Positions 9,616-16,970 of a stretch of 31,001 bases of DNA are shown one piece after another. This DNA comes from Crickella sp963642455 (lineage in GTDB: Bacteria; Bacillota; Clostridia; Peptostreptococcales; Anaerovoracaceae): the NCBI GenBank assembly GCA_963642455.1, contig CAVIGM010000013.1, positions 1-31,001 on the forward strand, given 5' to 3'. The notes below the pieces were generated by a model. The model saw only the letters and a list, made by a program, of their open reading frames with translations. It had not been told where the DNA came from and searched no databases. The number at the start of each line of letters is the position of its first letter. The first letter of the stretch is position 1. Both the position numbers and the translations under genes were made by a program.

Positions 9616-11565
9616 TTAACGGTGATAGTGCTTGAGCATATTGTCGTATTCGTCTTCGATTGTTCTTGTGAAGTATTTGAGATTCTTCGCATAATCGAGG
9701 GCGCTCATTCGCTTAATCAAATTTGATTCCGCATGGCCTTGTATCTCGTCGATATACCAGCTCGGTGAATCAATATGTATTCCCCTGAATGCCTTTGCCC
9801 AAGTCTCAAGGCTTGAGAATTCAAGTGCATAAGGTACGAGCGAATAATAGTAGCTTGAATCATCCATCTGCAACGGCGCGACCTGCTTAGGGCCTGCATT
9901 ATTTATCCATTTTCTAAGAGACTTGAGCTTCATTGTCAATTCGGCATTACCCTTGCCTCTTGCACCCATGACAACGCAGAAGAAAACCACTCCTGCAATA
10001 ATTGGGATTACCGAAAGGGCTATCGCCCAGAGTCCTGTCTCCTGCCAGAATTTATATAATTCATAGCCAAGAATAATTCCAAGGCCTGCAATTCTCACAA
10101 GCATGCTGATTATATAATGCTGCTTATCTTTATTGTATTTAAGGTCGTATGACCTGCAGATAAGCATAATCATTGCACTCGAAAGGACCATTACCACAAG
10201 AGGCTCTGCAATAGGTACTTCTACATATTGATATACCTCTCTTATAATAGGGATTGCGCCAATTGCAAAAGTTGCAAGCATTATGCAAATGAGTCTGCAA
10301 ATCTTTGAGCTGATTGTTATCGCCGCCATGCTCTTATCGCTAAAGCCGGCTTCGATGCTCATTGCAAAATCCCCCATTACTGCTCTCATTCTTGGGCAAA
10401 TTTCTTCCGTGTCGAGATAGCGCTTCTCGTAGACACCTTCAAAGAGCGTGTTGTAAATATTACGGATGTATTTCTCCTCGCCCTTCGGGTCTTCCAATCT
10501 CAGAAGCCTATATTTCTTCGGATGATATTCGCTGATGGCAAGATATCCTTTCTCGGCCATATATATGATAAGGGTAATAAAGTCCTTGACTCTAACCTTG
10601 TTCTCGAAGATAAATCCTGTATCGCTTGGATAGATTCCCTCTATCGGCTTAACCGCAAGGCTTCTCTTAACCTTAGGGTCCTTACCGAATATCAGCCAGA
10701 GTATGGCGGAGGCAATAAGTATCAATGCTGCAAAACCAGGAATGATATATGCTGTCCAGCTTCTGTCAAGCGCACCTTCCCAATATCCTTCCGGAAGCTG
10801 AGCCTTGAGGGTTACCGCATAATTCTCGGGAATTCGGCTTCCTGTGATTGTGACGGTTTTCTTTTCTTGATTTGCCTCATAGCTAAGGTCCGAAACCTTG
10901 TTGCTTGAGCCGAACTGACCTGCGTAATAATTCATATCGTTCCAAGGGAAATCCTCAGGGAATTGAACCGTAATTGCGAGTCTGCCTATCGGAACCTTCC
11001 AGTCAGGTAGCAGCACATTATAATAGAACATGTCGTTAGCTGAATTGCGGTCCTGATATTCTACGATGGTATATTGGATTCTGTAGGTGTGTGTGCCCTT
11101 GGTCAGAATTGACGGATCGACGATATTGATATATTGATGCTTGCCAACCTTCTGCGCATTCACGCTGTTCTTGCCGAGCTTCAGATTCTCGATCTTGTAA
11201 TTTCCCTGCGGAATGATAAAGGATAATTCCTGAAGGTCGCTTGGCAAATTAACATTGATGGTCTGAATTACGTCGAAGGTATGGTCCTTATTAACGTTGG
11301 CCTGCACGTCGAATTTGGTAAGCTCGTAAGCCGCGTCTGTAGTCGCCGCGTCAACAGGTCTTGCGGCAGCAGGCAGCATGATTATCATCAAAGCAAAAAA
11401 CACAACAAAAGCAGCCGCAACGCGCCTTGCCTTGCTGCCCTGCGCTCTCGTCGCGATTGCAGCGGCCGTAACTTTGCGGTTCTGCCCTCTCGTCGCGATT
11501 GCAGCGGCCGTAACTTTGCGGTTCTGCCCTCTCGTATTTATGCAGTTGAAATTCGTTAAGTTCAT
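9616..11565 (-). CDS. DUF2207 domain membrane protein
   Basis: A membrane protein of unknown biochemical role in the DUF2207/YciQ-like family. The N-terminus is odd: 48 residues containing two perfect copies of the 14-residue unit TRGQNRKVTAAAIA (11-24 and 25-38) and a degenerate third. A signal-anchor-like hydrophobic stretch follows (49-67, FVVFFALMIIMLPAAA), then an extracytoplasmic beta-rich domain, a transmembrane helix (AALILIASAILWLIFG), a cytoplasmic stretch (ICPRMRAVMGDFA) and at least four more helices. I start at ATG 11565, behind GAAGAG; an in-frame TTG 27 nt upstream is possible but lacks a better site. First gene of the DUF2207-typA-pyc unit. The link to translation or carbon metabolism is only positional. 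Confidence 0.82.
   Translation of the reverse strand: MNLTNFNCINTRGQNRKVTAAAIATRGQNRKVTAAAIATRAQGSKARRVAAAFVVFFALMIIMLPAAARPVDAATTDAAYELTKFDVQANVNKDHTFDVIQTINVNLPSDLQELSFIIPQGNYKIENLKLGKNSVNAQKVGKHQYINIVDPSILTKGTHTYRIQYTIVEYQDRNSANDMFYYNVLLPDWKVPIGRLAITVQFPEDFPWNDMNYYAGQFGSSNKVSDLSYEANQEKKTVTITGSRIPENYAVTLKAQLPEGYWEGALDRSWTAYIIPGFAALILIASAILWLIFGKDPKVKRSLAVKPIEGIYPSDTGFIFENKVRVKDFITLIIYMAEKGYLAISEYHPKKYRLLRLEDPKGEEKYIRNIYNTLFEGVYEKRYLDTEEICPRMRAVMGDFAMSIEAGFSDKSMAAITISSKICRLICIMLATFAIGAIPIIREVYQYVEVPIAEPLVVMVLSSAMIMLICRSYDLKYNKDKQHYIISMLVRIAGLGIILGYELYKFWQETGLWAIALSVIPIIAGVVFFCVVMGARGKGNAELTMKLKSLRKWINNAGPKQVAPLQMDDSSYYYSLVPYALEFSSLETWAKAFRGIHIDSPSWYIDEIQGHAESNLIKRMSALDYAKNLKYFTRTIEDEYDNMLKHYHR
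11445..11528. repeat. 42-bp tandem duplication inside the DUF2207 gene
   Basis: Two identical 42-bp units (11445-11486 and 11487-11528) are followed by seven bases of a third. Each encodes the 14-residue peptide TRGQNRKVTAAAIA, so the duplication keeps the reading frame. Perfect identity suggests a recent slippage or recombination event. Confidence 0.95.
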
Positions 11566-11603
11566 AAAATTTTCTCTTCTTTCCAAAAACAAAATTTCAT
11601 AAT

Positions 11604-11632
11604 ATTATACTACTTTAACATGGCCAATTCAA
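11604..11632 (-). promoter_or_regulatory. Promoter of the DUF2207-typA-pyc unit
   Basis: On the minus strand, TTGAAT (11627-11632), a 17-nt spacer and TATAAT (11604-11609) lie about 38 nt before the DUF2207 start codon, giving a short leader of about 30 nt. Both boxes are close to the sigma-A consensus. Confidence 0.75.
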
Positions 11633-11750
11633 TCACAAACGGGAAGGCTCAAAGTGTGAATTATGTGTGGATGGCAACAAATAAGTTTCAAACAAACATT
11701 AGAAGTAACATCGGCGATGAAACTTGTCAAGTTGCAGTGAAACAAGCGTC

Positions 11751-11780
11751 AAAAAAAAAGCAGAGGCCTAAGCCTCTGCT
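11751..11780 (-). terminator. Intrinsic terminator after dapB
   Basis: The 9-bp GC-rich stem AGCAGAGGC / GCCTCTGCT (11759-11767 and 11772-11780) has a 4-nt loop and is followed on the minus strand by nine T residues. It lies 26 bp past the dapB stop and isolates dapB from the next promoter. Confidence 0.9.
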
Positions 11781-11806
11781 TCAAATTGTCTGTATTTCTA
11801 TGCAAT

Positions 11807-12604
11807 CTACAATTCGATGCAATCGCTAATTGCGTAGCTGCCTTTAGGTTGCTTGACTATCCACTCTGCCGCATCTACCGCACCTGATGCGAAGCATTTC
11901 CAGTTGATAGAATGGTGTGTAATCTCAAGCCGCTCGCCCTGGCCCATGAAATATACGGTATGGCTCGATGGAGTATCGCCACCTCTGAGCGAGTGGAAGC
12001 CAATCTCGCCTTCCCCTCTTGGATCTCGACCTGGCCCGCGTCCGTATTTAGCTTTCTTCGATAGGTCGGCTTCGATTGCCTCCGCGATTGTTTCGCCAAG
12101 CTCCTTAGCTGTACCGCTTGGCGCGTCGAGCTTCTTAGCATCGTGATAGTCGACGATCTCAATATCGCAGGACTCGTGCAGAGCTGCAGCTGCCTGAGCC
12201 AACAGCTTGGACATGACATTTACCATGCGGGATGTATTTGCGGCAAGCATTACCGGAATATCCTGACCTGCTGCATCGAAGGCTGCACGCTGCTCAGCCG
12301 TGAAGCCTGTGGTTCCGCAAACGAGTGCGACGCCCTTAGCGCGGCATACTTCAAGAATATGCATGCCCTCTTCAACAGTCGAGAAATCAACTACGCAGTC
12401 GCATTTATCGATAACTTCCTCGATTGAGCCGTATACTATAGCTCCAACAGGGCCACAGCCAGCTACCTCTCCTGCGTCGCGACCGATATAATCACGACCG
12501 GCTGGAGCCACAGCCCCGACAAGCTCGATGCCCTCTTTTGCCGCTGCAATTTCAATAATCAGCTTGCCCATTTTGCCTCTTGGGGCAGTTACAACTAATT
12601 TCAT
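11807..12604 (-). CDS. dapB: 4-hydroxy-tetrahydrodipicolinate reductase
   Basis: NAD(P)H-dependent reductase of the lysine/diaminopimelate pathway, acting after DapA. The 265-residue protein opens with the Rossmann motif VVTAPRGKMG (variant of GxxGxMG), then has VCGTTGFT and the catalytic-site block YHDAKKLDAPSGTA. The catalytic His and Lys positions are kept, although the second His of the classical HH pair is Asp here. The C-terminal part contains IGFHSLRGGDTPSSHTVYF, typical of the family. The start is ATG 12604 behind a strong AGGAGG; an in-frame 28-residue upstream extension (rich in Arg, Ser and Glu) is intergenic. It follows the dCMP deaminase gene by 131 bp, probably on the same transcript, and ends in a clear terminator. 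Confidence 0.95.
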   Translation of the reverse strand: MKLVVTAPRGKMGKLIIEIAAAKEGIELVGAVAPAGRDYIGRDAGEVAGCGPVGAIVYGSIEEVIDKCDCVVDFSTVEEGMHILEVCRAKGVALVCGTTGFTAEQRAAFDAAGQDIPVMLAANTSRMVNVMSKLLAQAAAALHESCDIEIVDYHDAKKLDAPSGTAKELGETIAEAIEADLSKKAKYGRGPGRDPRGEGEIGFHSLRGGDTPSSHTVYFMGQGERLEITHHSINWKCFASGAVDAAEWIVKQPKGSYAISDCIEL

Positions 12605-12735
12605 ATCGCACCTCCTGCTCGTTACTCGCTTCATCGGCTCGCCCCGAGAATTCCTCGATTCGCGATAAGCCTCACGGCTATTCGGCAAAGCTTCGATTCA
12701 CTCGGTTCACTCGGCGAGCTCTTTTTTCACTTGCC

Positions 12736-13224
12736 CTATTTGCTTAAATCGATGGTAATAGAATCTACGCTTGGCTCGAATTTGGTCAGCTTAACGCCTG
12801 CCGCCGTGAGCATTCTCTTCGAAGCCTGAGTCATCGGATCATTCTCGTATTTGTCCGACAAATACACGACTTCCTTGACACCAGACTGGATGATAGCCTT
12901 AGCGCATTCGTTGCAAGGAAAGAGCGCAACATAAATCTTCGAGCCTCTCAAATCCCGACCGCTTGCATTAAGAATCGCATTCAGCTCCGCATGAACCACA
13001 TAAGGATATTTGGTGTTCTCGGCCTTGTCCGCCGCGCGCTCCCATGGGAACATGTCGTCGGAGCAAAATTTAGGGAAGCCATTATATCCGGTCGACAGAA
13101 TAATATTATTCTCGTCAACTATGCAAGCTCCAACCTGCGTATTCGGATCCTTGCTGCGCATTGCCGCAAGCTTGGCAATTCCCATGAAATATTCGTCCCA
13201 GCTAATATAATCAGTTCTTTTCAT
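12736..13224 (-). CDS. dCMP/deoxycytidylate deaminase family protein (ComEB-like)
   Basis: Zinc-dependent deaminase, most likely dCMP to dUMP for thymidylate supply. The 162-residue protein has the zinc/catalytic signature HAE (78-80) and PCNEC (103-107), the substrate-loop segment GYNGFPKFCSDD and an N-terminal RSKDPNTQVGA typical of dCMP deaminases. I start at ATG 13224, with AGGAG 10 nt upstream; an in-frame TTG two codons earlier sits too close to that site. It lies upstream of dapB and downstream of a long repeat-filled gap, so its promoter must lie between about 13225 and 13300, where I see no convincing -35/-10 pair. Confidence 0.92.
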   Translation of the reverse strand: MKRTDYISWDEYFMGIAKLAAMRSKDPNTQVGACIVDENNIILSTGYNGFPKFCSDDMFPWERAADKAENTKYPYVVHAELNAILNASGRDLRGSKIYVALFPCNECAKAIIQSGVKEVVYLSDKYENDPMTQASKRMLTAAGVKLTKFEPSVDSITIDLSK

Positions 13225-13294
13225 CTGCAATATTCTCCTTGCTTATATTCAAGTTGCAAAAAATTTGTTCTTAATCATTTCGAACTTTCGTGCT

Positions 13295-13380
13295 TTCGTG
13301 TCGCTGCTCGTTCGAGTCACCGCAAAAGCCACTCGCCTTCGTGTCGCTGCTCGTTCGAGTCACCGCAAAGGCCGCTCGCC
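13295..13380. repeat. 43-bp tandem duplication
   Basis: Two copies, 13295-13337 and 13338-13380, both begin TTCGTGTCGCTGCTCG and are identical except for two A/G differences in the second half. A third copy starts at 13381 but breaks off after five bases. Both copies contain GTTCGAGTC, which mimics a tRNA T-loop, but no tRNA fold surrounds it. Confidence 0.9.
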
Positions 13381-13513
13381 TTCGTTCTCTCTTGTAATTT
13401 TACAACGCGGCGAAAGCCGTTTCAATATGCTAACGAGGTACTTGGTGTTCTATATGAAAAAATGAAGCGCGGTTGAAGCGCAGAGAAGCGCGGCGAGGCG
13501 CGGTTGAAGCGCA

Positions 13514-13636
13514 GCCCGTAACTTGTTGAAGCGCGGCGAGGCCTTGGGAAAAGGCGTGGTCAAGCGCGGTTGAAGCGTGGCGAGGCACGATTGAAGCGCG
13601 GCCCGTAACTTGTTGAAGCGCGGCGAGGCCTTGGGA
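13514..13636. repeat. GC-rich repeats with 87-bp spacing
   Basis: An identical 36-bp segment beginning GCCCGTAACTTGTTGAAG occurs at 13514-13549 and 13601-13636, 87 bp apart. The surrounding 13460-13640 is built of degenerate GAAGCGCGG(C/T)(G/T)(A/G)(A/G)G units. It looks like a decayed or expanding satellite rather than a gene. Confidence 0.85.
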
Positions 13637-13646
13637 TTCGAAAAAA

Positions 13647-13982
13647 TAGAGAAAATCGAGTGTTTTTGAGGCGATTTTCTCTACTCCGCCTTCATTCGAT
13701 GCCGCATGCCGTGTGTCGCGCGGAACTTGGTTCCGGCATTAGTAGAGAAAATCCGTTAAATTTAGGGCGATTTTCTCTATTTCCTACCGCTCTTCGAGCT
13801 TGAATCGGAAGTCGAAACGCTGCTGCCAAGCTTATGAGCTGACAGTTAGTAGAGAAAATAGAGCGTTTCGACGTCGATTTTCTCTATTTTTTGCTGAACC
13901 AACTTCTTCTCACACCACGCTCGTTACTTGGAAGAAGCAATCGAATAGAGAAAATGTGGCATTTTTGAACCGATTTTCTCTA
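13647..13982. repeat. Array of four 37-nt palindromic elements
   Basis: Four elements share the arms TAGAGAAAAT and ATTTTCTCTA around exactly 17 variable nucleotides: 13647-13683, 13743-13779, 13850-13886 and 13946-13982. Gaps between them are 59, 70 and 59 nt. The right arm is always CGATTTTCTCTA; loops vary but keep a central TTT and a final CG. Elements 3 and 4 are followed by TTTTTTGC on the plus strand and element 1 by a T6 run on the minus strand, so some could act as weak terminators. I cannot assign a known family. Confidence 0.9.
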
Positions 13983-13990
13983 TTTTTTGC

Positions 13991-14023
13991 CGAACCAACC
14001 TCGAACCAACCTCGAACCAACCT
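13991..14023. repeat. 11-bp tandem repeat x3
   Basis: Three perfect CGAACCAACCT units follow the fourth palindrome. A related GAACCAAC also follows the third palindrome near 13896, suggesting that the palindrome and this flank were copied together. Confidence 0.85.
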
Positions 14024-14091
14024 CAATTCGGAGCATCGCCAAGTGGCCTCGCGGGCTCGACCCCACATTCGGCCGCTTCTGACGAATCGAT

Positions 14092-15321
14092 TCAGAAGCA
14101 ATCTGCGTGCCGTGCTGCCGCAAGGCCCGAGTAGATTGCATTATTTATATTATATCCGCCGCAAGGGCCGTCGTAGTCGGCAAGCTCGCCGACAATATAT
14201 AGGCCTGGCACGAGCTTGGATTCGCAGCTTGCCTTGTCTATTTCGTCGAGGCATACTCCGCCCGATGTGCACTGCGCATCCTTCCAGCCCTTGATTCCGC
14301 TTGGTTGGAATTCGAGCCTATGTATATCGTTGCCATGGGCCTCCACGTATGCAGCCAAGTCTTCCCTGAGAATGCCGCCGAGTCCAAATTCTGTGACATC
14401 TTCATCTGGAAAAAGGTCGATTATTATCTTGAAGTTCTCGAAGGCATTCGAACCATCTGATACATTTGAATTGAAACTGTACTTATCAAATCTCATGAAT
14501 CTTGTCATATTGAATATGCAAATTCCGCTGAGTCCGTATTTGGTGAATTGAATCTCGCCGTCCTCGGCGAAAACCTCTCTGTAGCAAGCACCTTCGCTTT
14601 CGAACTTGCTTGCGCTCTCGCAAGCTGACTCGCCAACGCTCGCATTCTCGCTAACAAGAAGTTTCACTCTGCCCTTTGCTCGTATTCCCGCTATCGTCTC
14701 AAGCTCTGCTCCCTCGCACTCGATTGCGCTAAGCACGGGAACTGGGCTTAGCACCTTGTGTCCAAGTTTTCTTGCAAAGCGGTATCCGTCGCCAATGCAT
14801 CCAAATTGTGGGCCTGCTTTGCCACCGCAAGAGAGGATGATTTCCTTCGAGAAAAATTTCGCGCTTGCCGAAGAGGCTGCTGACTTTGAGGTAGCGCTGG
14901 TGCTTGCGCTTGTCTTGGCAGACGCAGCCGCTGCGACGGTTACGGCGAAGCCGTTTTCAAGTCTTTCGACTGCTTCGACATTTGAATTGCATCGCACTTC
15001 GACGCCCTCCTCGGAGAGCCTTCTTTCAAAGAGGCTCACAACGTCGGCTGCAGATTCTGAATATGGATAGACAAGTCCGTTATCGTAAATGCGGACCGCA
15101 AGCCCGTTGCGCTTCAGGAAATCCAGAACCTCCGCAGAATGCTCCGCATTCTTATTTGAAATATTACATCTTCCATTTCCGCTTGCACGGAGCTTGCGCC
15201 CTATTGAAGCATTCTTCTCAAGGAGAAGGACCTGCGCATCAGAATTGCGGCACTTGATTTCAAGTGCCGCGCTGATGCCAGCAGGTCCTGCCCCAATTAT
15301 TATATAATCGTATTCCTTCAT
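14092..15321 (-). CDS. NAD(P)/FAD-dependent oxidoreductase, HI0933/YhiN family
   Basis: A flavoprotein of unknown substrate in the HI0933-like (YhiN) family. The 409-residue protein starts with the FAD-binding Rossmann motif IIIGAGPAGISAALE (7-21) and the family signature GRKLRASGNGRCNISN (41-56). It has SCGGKAGPQFGCIGDGY in the middle and a C-terminal GLYIVGELADYDGPCGGYNINNA that closes the FAD site. Odd features are low-complexity insertions: residues 130-155 are almost only Ala, Ser, Thr and Lys, and 229-246 are rich in Ser, Glu and Ala. The core motifs are intact, so it is probably functional. The ribosome binding site is weak (GGCGAGAA). It is flanked on both sides by repeat-rich gaps. 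Confidence 0.9.
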   Translation of the reverse strand: MKEYDYIIIGAGPAGISAALEIKCRNSDAQVLLLEKNASIGRKLRASGNGRCNISNKNAEHSAEVLDFLKRNGLAVRIYDNGLVYPYSESAADVVSLFERRLSEEGVEVRCNSNVEAVERLENGFAVTVAAAASAKTSASTSATSKSAASSASAKFFSKEIILSCGGKAGPQFGCIGDGYRFARKLGHKVLSPVPVLSAIECEGAELETIAGIRAKGRVKLLVSENASVGESACESASKFESEGACYREVFAEDGEIQFTKYGLSGICIFNMTRFMRFDKYSFNSNVSDGSNAFENFKIIIDLFPDEDVTEFGLGGILREDLAAYVEAHGNDIHRLEFQPSGIKGWKDAQCTSGGVCLDEIDKASCESKLVPGLYIVGELADYDGPCGGYNINNAIYSGLAAARHADCF

Positions 15322-15373
15322 CTAATTATTCTCGCCGATTCAATTATTCTGAGGCCTTTCGCCTTTGACTTCT

Positions 15374-15417
15374 AACGGGGCAATCAGCTCAATTTTTTAT
15401 CGCGAATTTGCCCCGTT
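15374..15417. repeat. Inverted repeat, 10-bp arms
   Basis: AACGGGGCAA (15374-15383) and TTGCCCCGTT (15408-15417) are perfect complements with a 24-nt AT-rich loop. It lies just upstream of the flavoprotein gene and could be a hairpin or a binding site for a dimeric regulator. Confidence 0.7.
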
Positions 15418-15460
15418 CCAATCTAATCTGAATTTCTCCGACTTGTGAAAGTCTGAGTTT

Positions 15461-15530
15461 CTTAATTCAAACTTCCTAATTCGAACTTTTTAATTCGAAC
15501 TTCTTATTTCGGACTTCTTAATTCAAGATC
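15461..15530. repeat. 14-bp degenerate tandem repeat x5
   Basis: Five consecutive 14-bp units (15461, 15475, 15489, 15503, 15517) follow the consensus CTTAATTCGAACTT. The first four keep the CTT ending; the fifth diverges at its last bases. Confidence 0.85.
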
Positions 15531-15541
15531 CCTTGTTCAAG

Positions 15542-15576
15542 CTTCCCGTCCTGTCTTAAGACAAGGTGTCGGGAAG
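15542..15576. repeat. Imperfect hairpin between repeat blocks
   Basis: CTTCCCG (15542-15548) pairs with CGGGAAG (15570-15576), and the inner 12-mer TGTCTTAAGACA is a perfect palindrome. There is no T-run on either side, so a terminator role is uncertain. Confidence 0.6.
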
Positions 15577-15603
15577 TCCAACCCGAATCTTAAATCTAAA
15601 TTT

Positions 15604-15691
15604 AATCCGAATCTAATTCAAATCTAATTCGAGTCTAATTCGAATCTAATCCGAACCAAATCCGAATCTGATTCAAATCTAATCTAAATCT
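15604..15691. repeat. 11-bp tandem repeat x8
   Basis: Eight consecutive 11-bp units have the consensus AATYCRAATCT and no length drift. They lie just past the metK stop. The period is close to one helical turn, so the A/T runs are phased. Confidence 0.9.
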
Positions 15692-15713
15692 AATCCTTCG
15701 ATTCAAATTAAAT

Positions 15714-16898
15714 CTAAAGTCCTGCGGCCACCCTAAGAGTCTCAGCCATATCGGTCTGCTCCCACTTTCTGTCTGCGGCATTGCTTCCGAAATGTCCGTA
15801 TGCTGCAAGCTTCTTATAACCTGGTTTTCTAAGCTCGAGCTTGTCGATGATTGCCGCCGGCCTCATATCGAAGTTAGCCTTGATAAGATCAACGAGCTTC
15901 TCCTCATCAATCTTGCCTGTTCCGAAAGTATCCGCAAATACCGATACAGGCTGTGCAACGCCGATAGCATAAGCAAGCTCGATTTCGCATCTGTCCGCAA
16001 TGCCTGCGGCAACGATATTCTTTGCGATATAACGAGCCATATAAGCCGCCGACCTGTCAACCTTCGTAGGATCTTTTCCAGAGAAAGCTCCGCCGCCGTG
16101 GCTCGACTTGCCACCATAAGTATCTACTATAATCTTCCTTCCTGTAAGGCCGGAATCTCCCATTGGCCCGCCGATGACGAAGCGCCCCGTTGGGTTAACG
16201 AGATATCTTGTTTTCTCATCGATATATTCAGCTGGAACGACAGGCTTAATCAGCTTCTCAATCATGTCCTTGCGAATCTGCTCGAGGCTTGCGGACTCCT
16301 TGTGCTGAGTCGAAACCACGATAGTGTCGATTCTTACGACTTTGCCATTCTCGTATTCGCAGCTTACCTGAGTCTTGCCGTCTGGCTCAAGATAATCCAA
16401 AATTCCCTCCTTGCGAAGCATAGCAAGGCGGTGGGCAAGCTTGTGCGCAAGCTCAATCGGAAGTGGCATCAGCGACTCCGTGTCGCGGCAAGCATAGCCG
16501 AACATCATGCCCTGATCGCCGGCACCTATAATCGAATAAGGATCGGCTTTTGCACCTTCCTTGACCTCAAGTGCCTCATCAACACCCATTGCGATGTCGG
16601 GAGACTGCTCCTCGATTCGAAGCTCAACCTTGCAGGTATTTCCATCGAAGCAGGCCTCCTCGCAGTCATAGCCGATTTCCTTGACAACATTTCTGATTAT
16701 TGCCTCGTAATCGACCTTTGCGCTTGTGGAAACCTCGCCGAAGCTCATGATGAAACCGGTCTTTGTGCAGGTCTCGCAAGCTACGTGTGCATCTGGATCC
16801 TGCTCGATGATAGCATCCAAGATAGCGTCCGAAACCTGGTCGCAAATCTTGTCAGGATGTCCCTCTGTAACTGATTCTGAAGTGAAAAGTACTCTCAT
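15714..16898 (-). CDS. metK: S-adenosylmethionine synthetase
   Basis: Makes S-adenosylmethionine from methionine and ATP. The 394-residue protein shows all three MetK domains: FTSESVTEGHPDKICDQVSD at the N-terminus with His14, Asp16 and Lys17, the signature GAGDQGMMFGYA, and the glycine-rich phosphate loop GGGAFSGKDPTKVDRSAAY. Length is typical. The start is ATG 16898 behind AAAGGATG; the frame continues upstream into the riboswitch but that part is leader RNA, not protein. Expression is controlled by the SAM-I riboswitch and terminator at 16930-17075 and the promoter at 17088-17115, giving feedback by its own product. Confidence 0.97.
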   Translation of the reverse strand: MRVLFTSESVTEGHPDKICDQVSDAILDAIIEQDPDAHVACETCTKTGFIMSFGEVSTSAKVDYEAIIRNVVKEIGYDCEEACFDGNTCKVELRIEEQSPDIAMGVDEALEVKEGAKADPYSIIGAGDQGMMFGYACRDTESLMPLPIELAHKLAHRLAMLRKEGILDYLEPDGKTQVSCEYENGKVVRIDTIVVSTQHKESASLEQIRKDMIEKLIKPVVPAEYIDEKTRYLVNPTGRFVIGGPMGDSGLTGRKIIVDTYGGKSSHGGGAFSGKDPTKVDRSAAYMARYIAKNIVAAGIADRCEIELAYAIGVAQPVSVFADTFGTGKIDEEKLVDLIKANFDMRPAAIIDKLELRKPGYKKLAAYGHFGSNAADRKWEQTDMAETLRVAAGL

Positions 16899-16929
16899 AT
16901 ATATCATCCTTTCGTATGTTCTAAGCCAT

Positions 16930-16955
16930 AAAAAAATGCCCTCTGCCACGCAGAG
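16930..16955 (-). terminator. Riboswitch-controlled intrinsic terminator of metK
   Basis: On the minus strand, CTCTGC-GTG-GCAGAG is followed by GGCA and seven T residues. The 5' half of the stem (CTCTC) can instead pair with AGGAGAG at the end of the riboswitch, giving the alternative antiterminator. It lies about 30 nt before the metK start codon. Confidence 0.85.
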
Positions 16956-16970
16956 AGACACATAGACTCT

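Larger units (their letters stand above)
13225..14091. other. 867-bp gene-free region filled with repeats
   Basis: No convincing gene is present on either strand; the open frames here are short, shift between repeats and lack ribosome binding sites. From low to high coordinates it holds a 43-bp tandem duplication, a GAAGCGCGGCGAGG-rich stretch with an 87-bp period, four 37-nt palindromes and three 11-bp repeats. It separates dCMP deaminase from the HI0933-type flavoprotein, both on the minus strand. Confidence 0.8.
15322..15713. other. 392-bp gene-free region with tandem repeats and hairpins
   Basis: This lies between the metK stop and the start of the HI0933-type gene, both on the minus strand. 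It contains two hairpins and two separate tandem-repeat families, listed individually. I see no gene and no classical T-run terminator for metK. Confidence 0.75.

Noticed and set aside
11566..11592. TTG start adding nine residues to the DUF2207 protein
   Set aside because: The ATG at 11565 has a usable GAAGAG site, and the extra residues add nothing family-like. It cannot be fully excluded.
13295..13380. tRNA gene suggested by GTTCGAGTC
   Set aside because: No acceptor, D or anticodon stems can be folded around it, and it is duplicated as part of a 43-bp repeat.
13647..13982. The regular palindromes as a CRISPR array
   Set aside because: The conserved part is the two arms and the variable part is the loop inside each palindrome; gaps of 59-70 nt and the absence of cas genes do not fit CRISPR.
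13800..14294. Plus-strand open frame of 164 codons across the palindromes
   Set aside because: It contains repeated RFSLFFAEPTS peptides only because it reads through palindromes 3 and 4. It has no ribosome binding site and overlaps the real flavoprotein gene.
15792..16874. 360-codon plus-strand open frame antisense to metK
   Set aside because: It lies wholly opposite the conserved metK gene, lacks a start signal and looks like no known protein; it is a by-product of metK codon usage.
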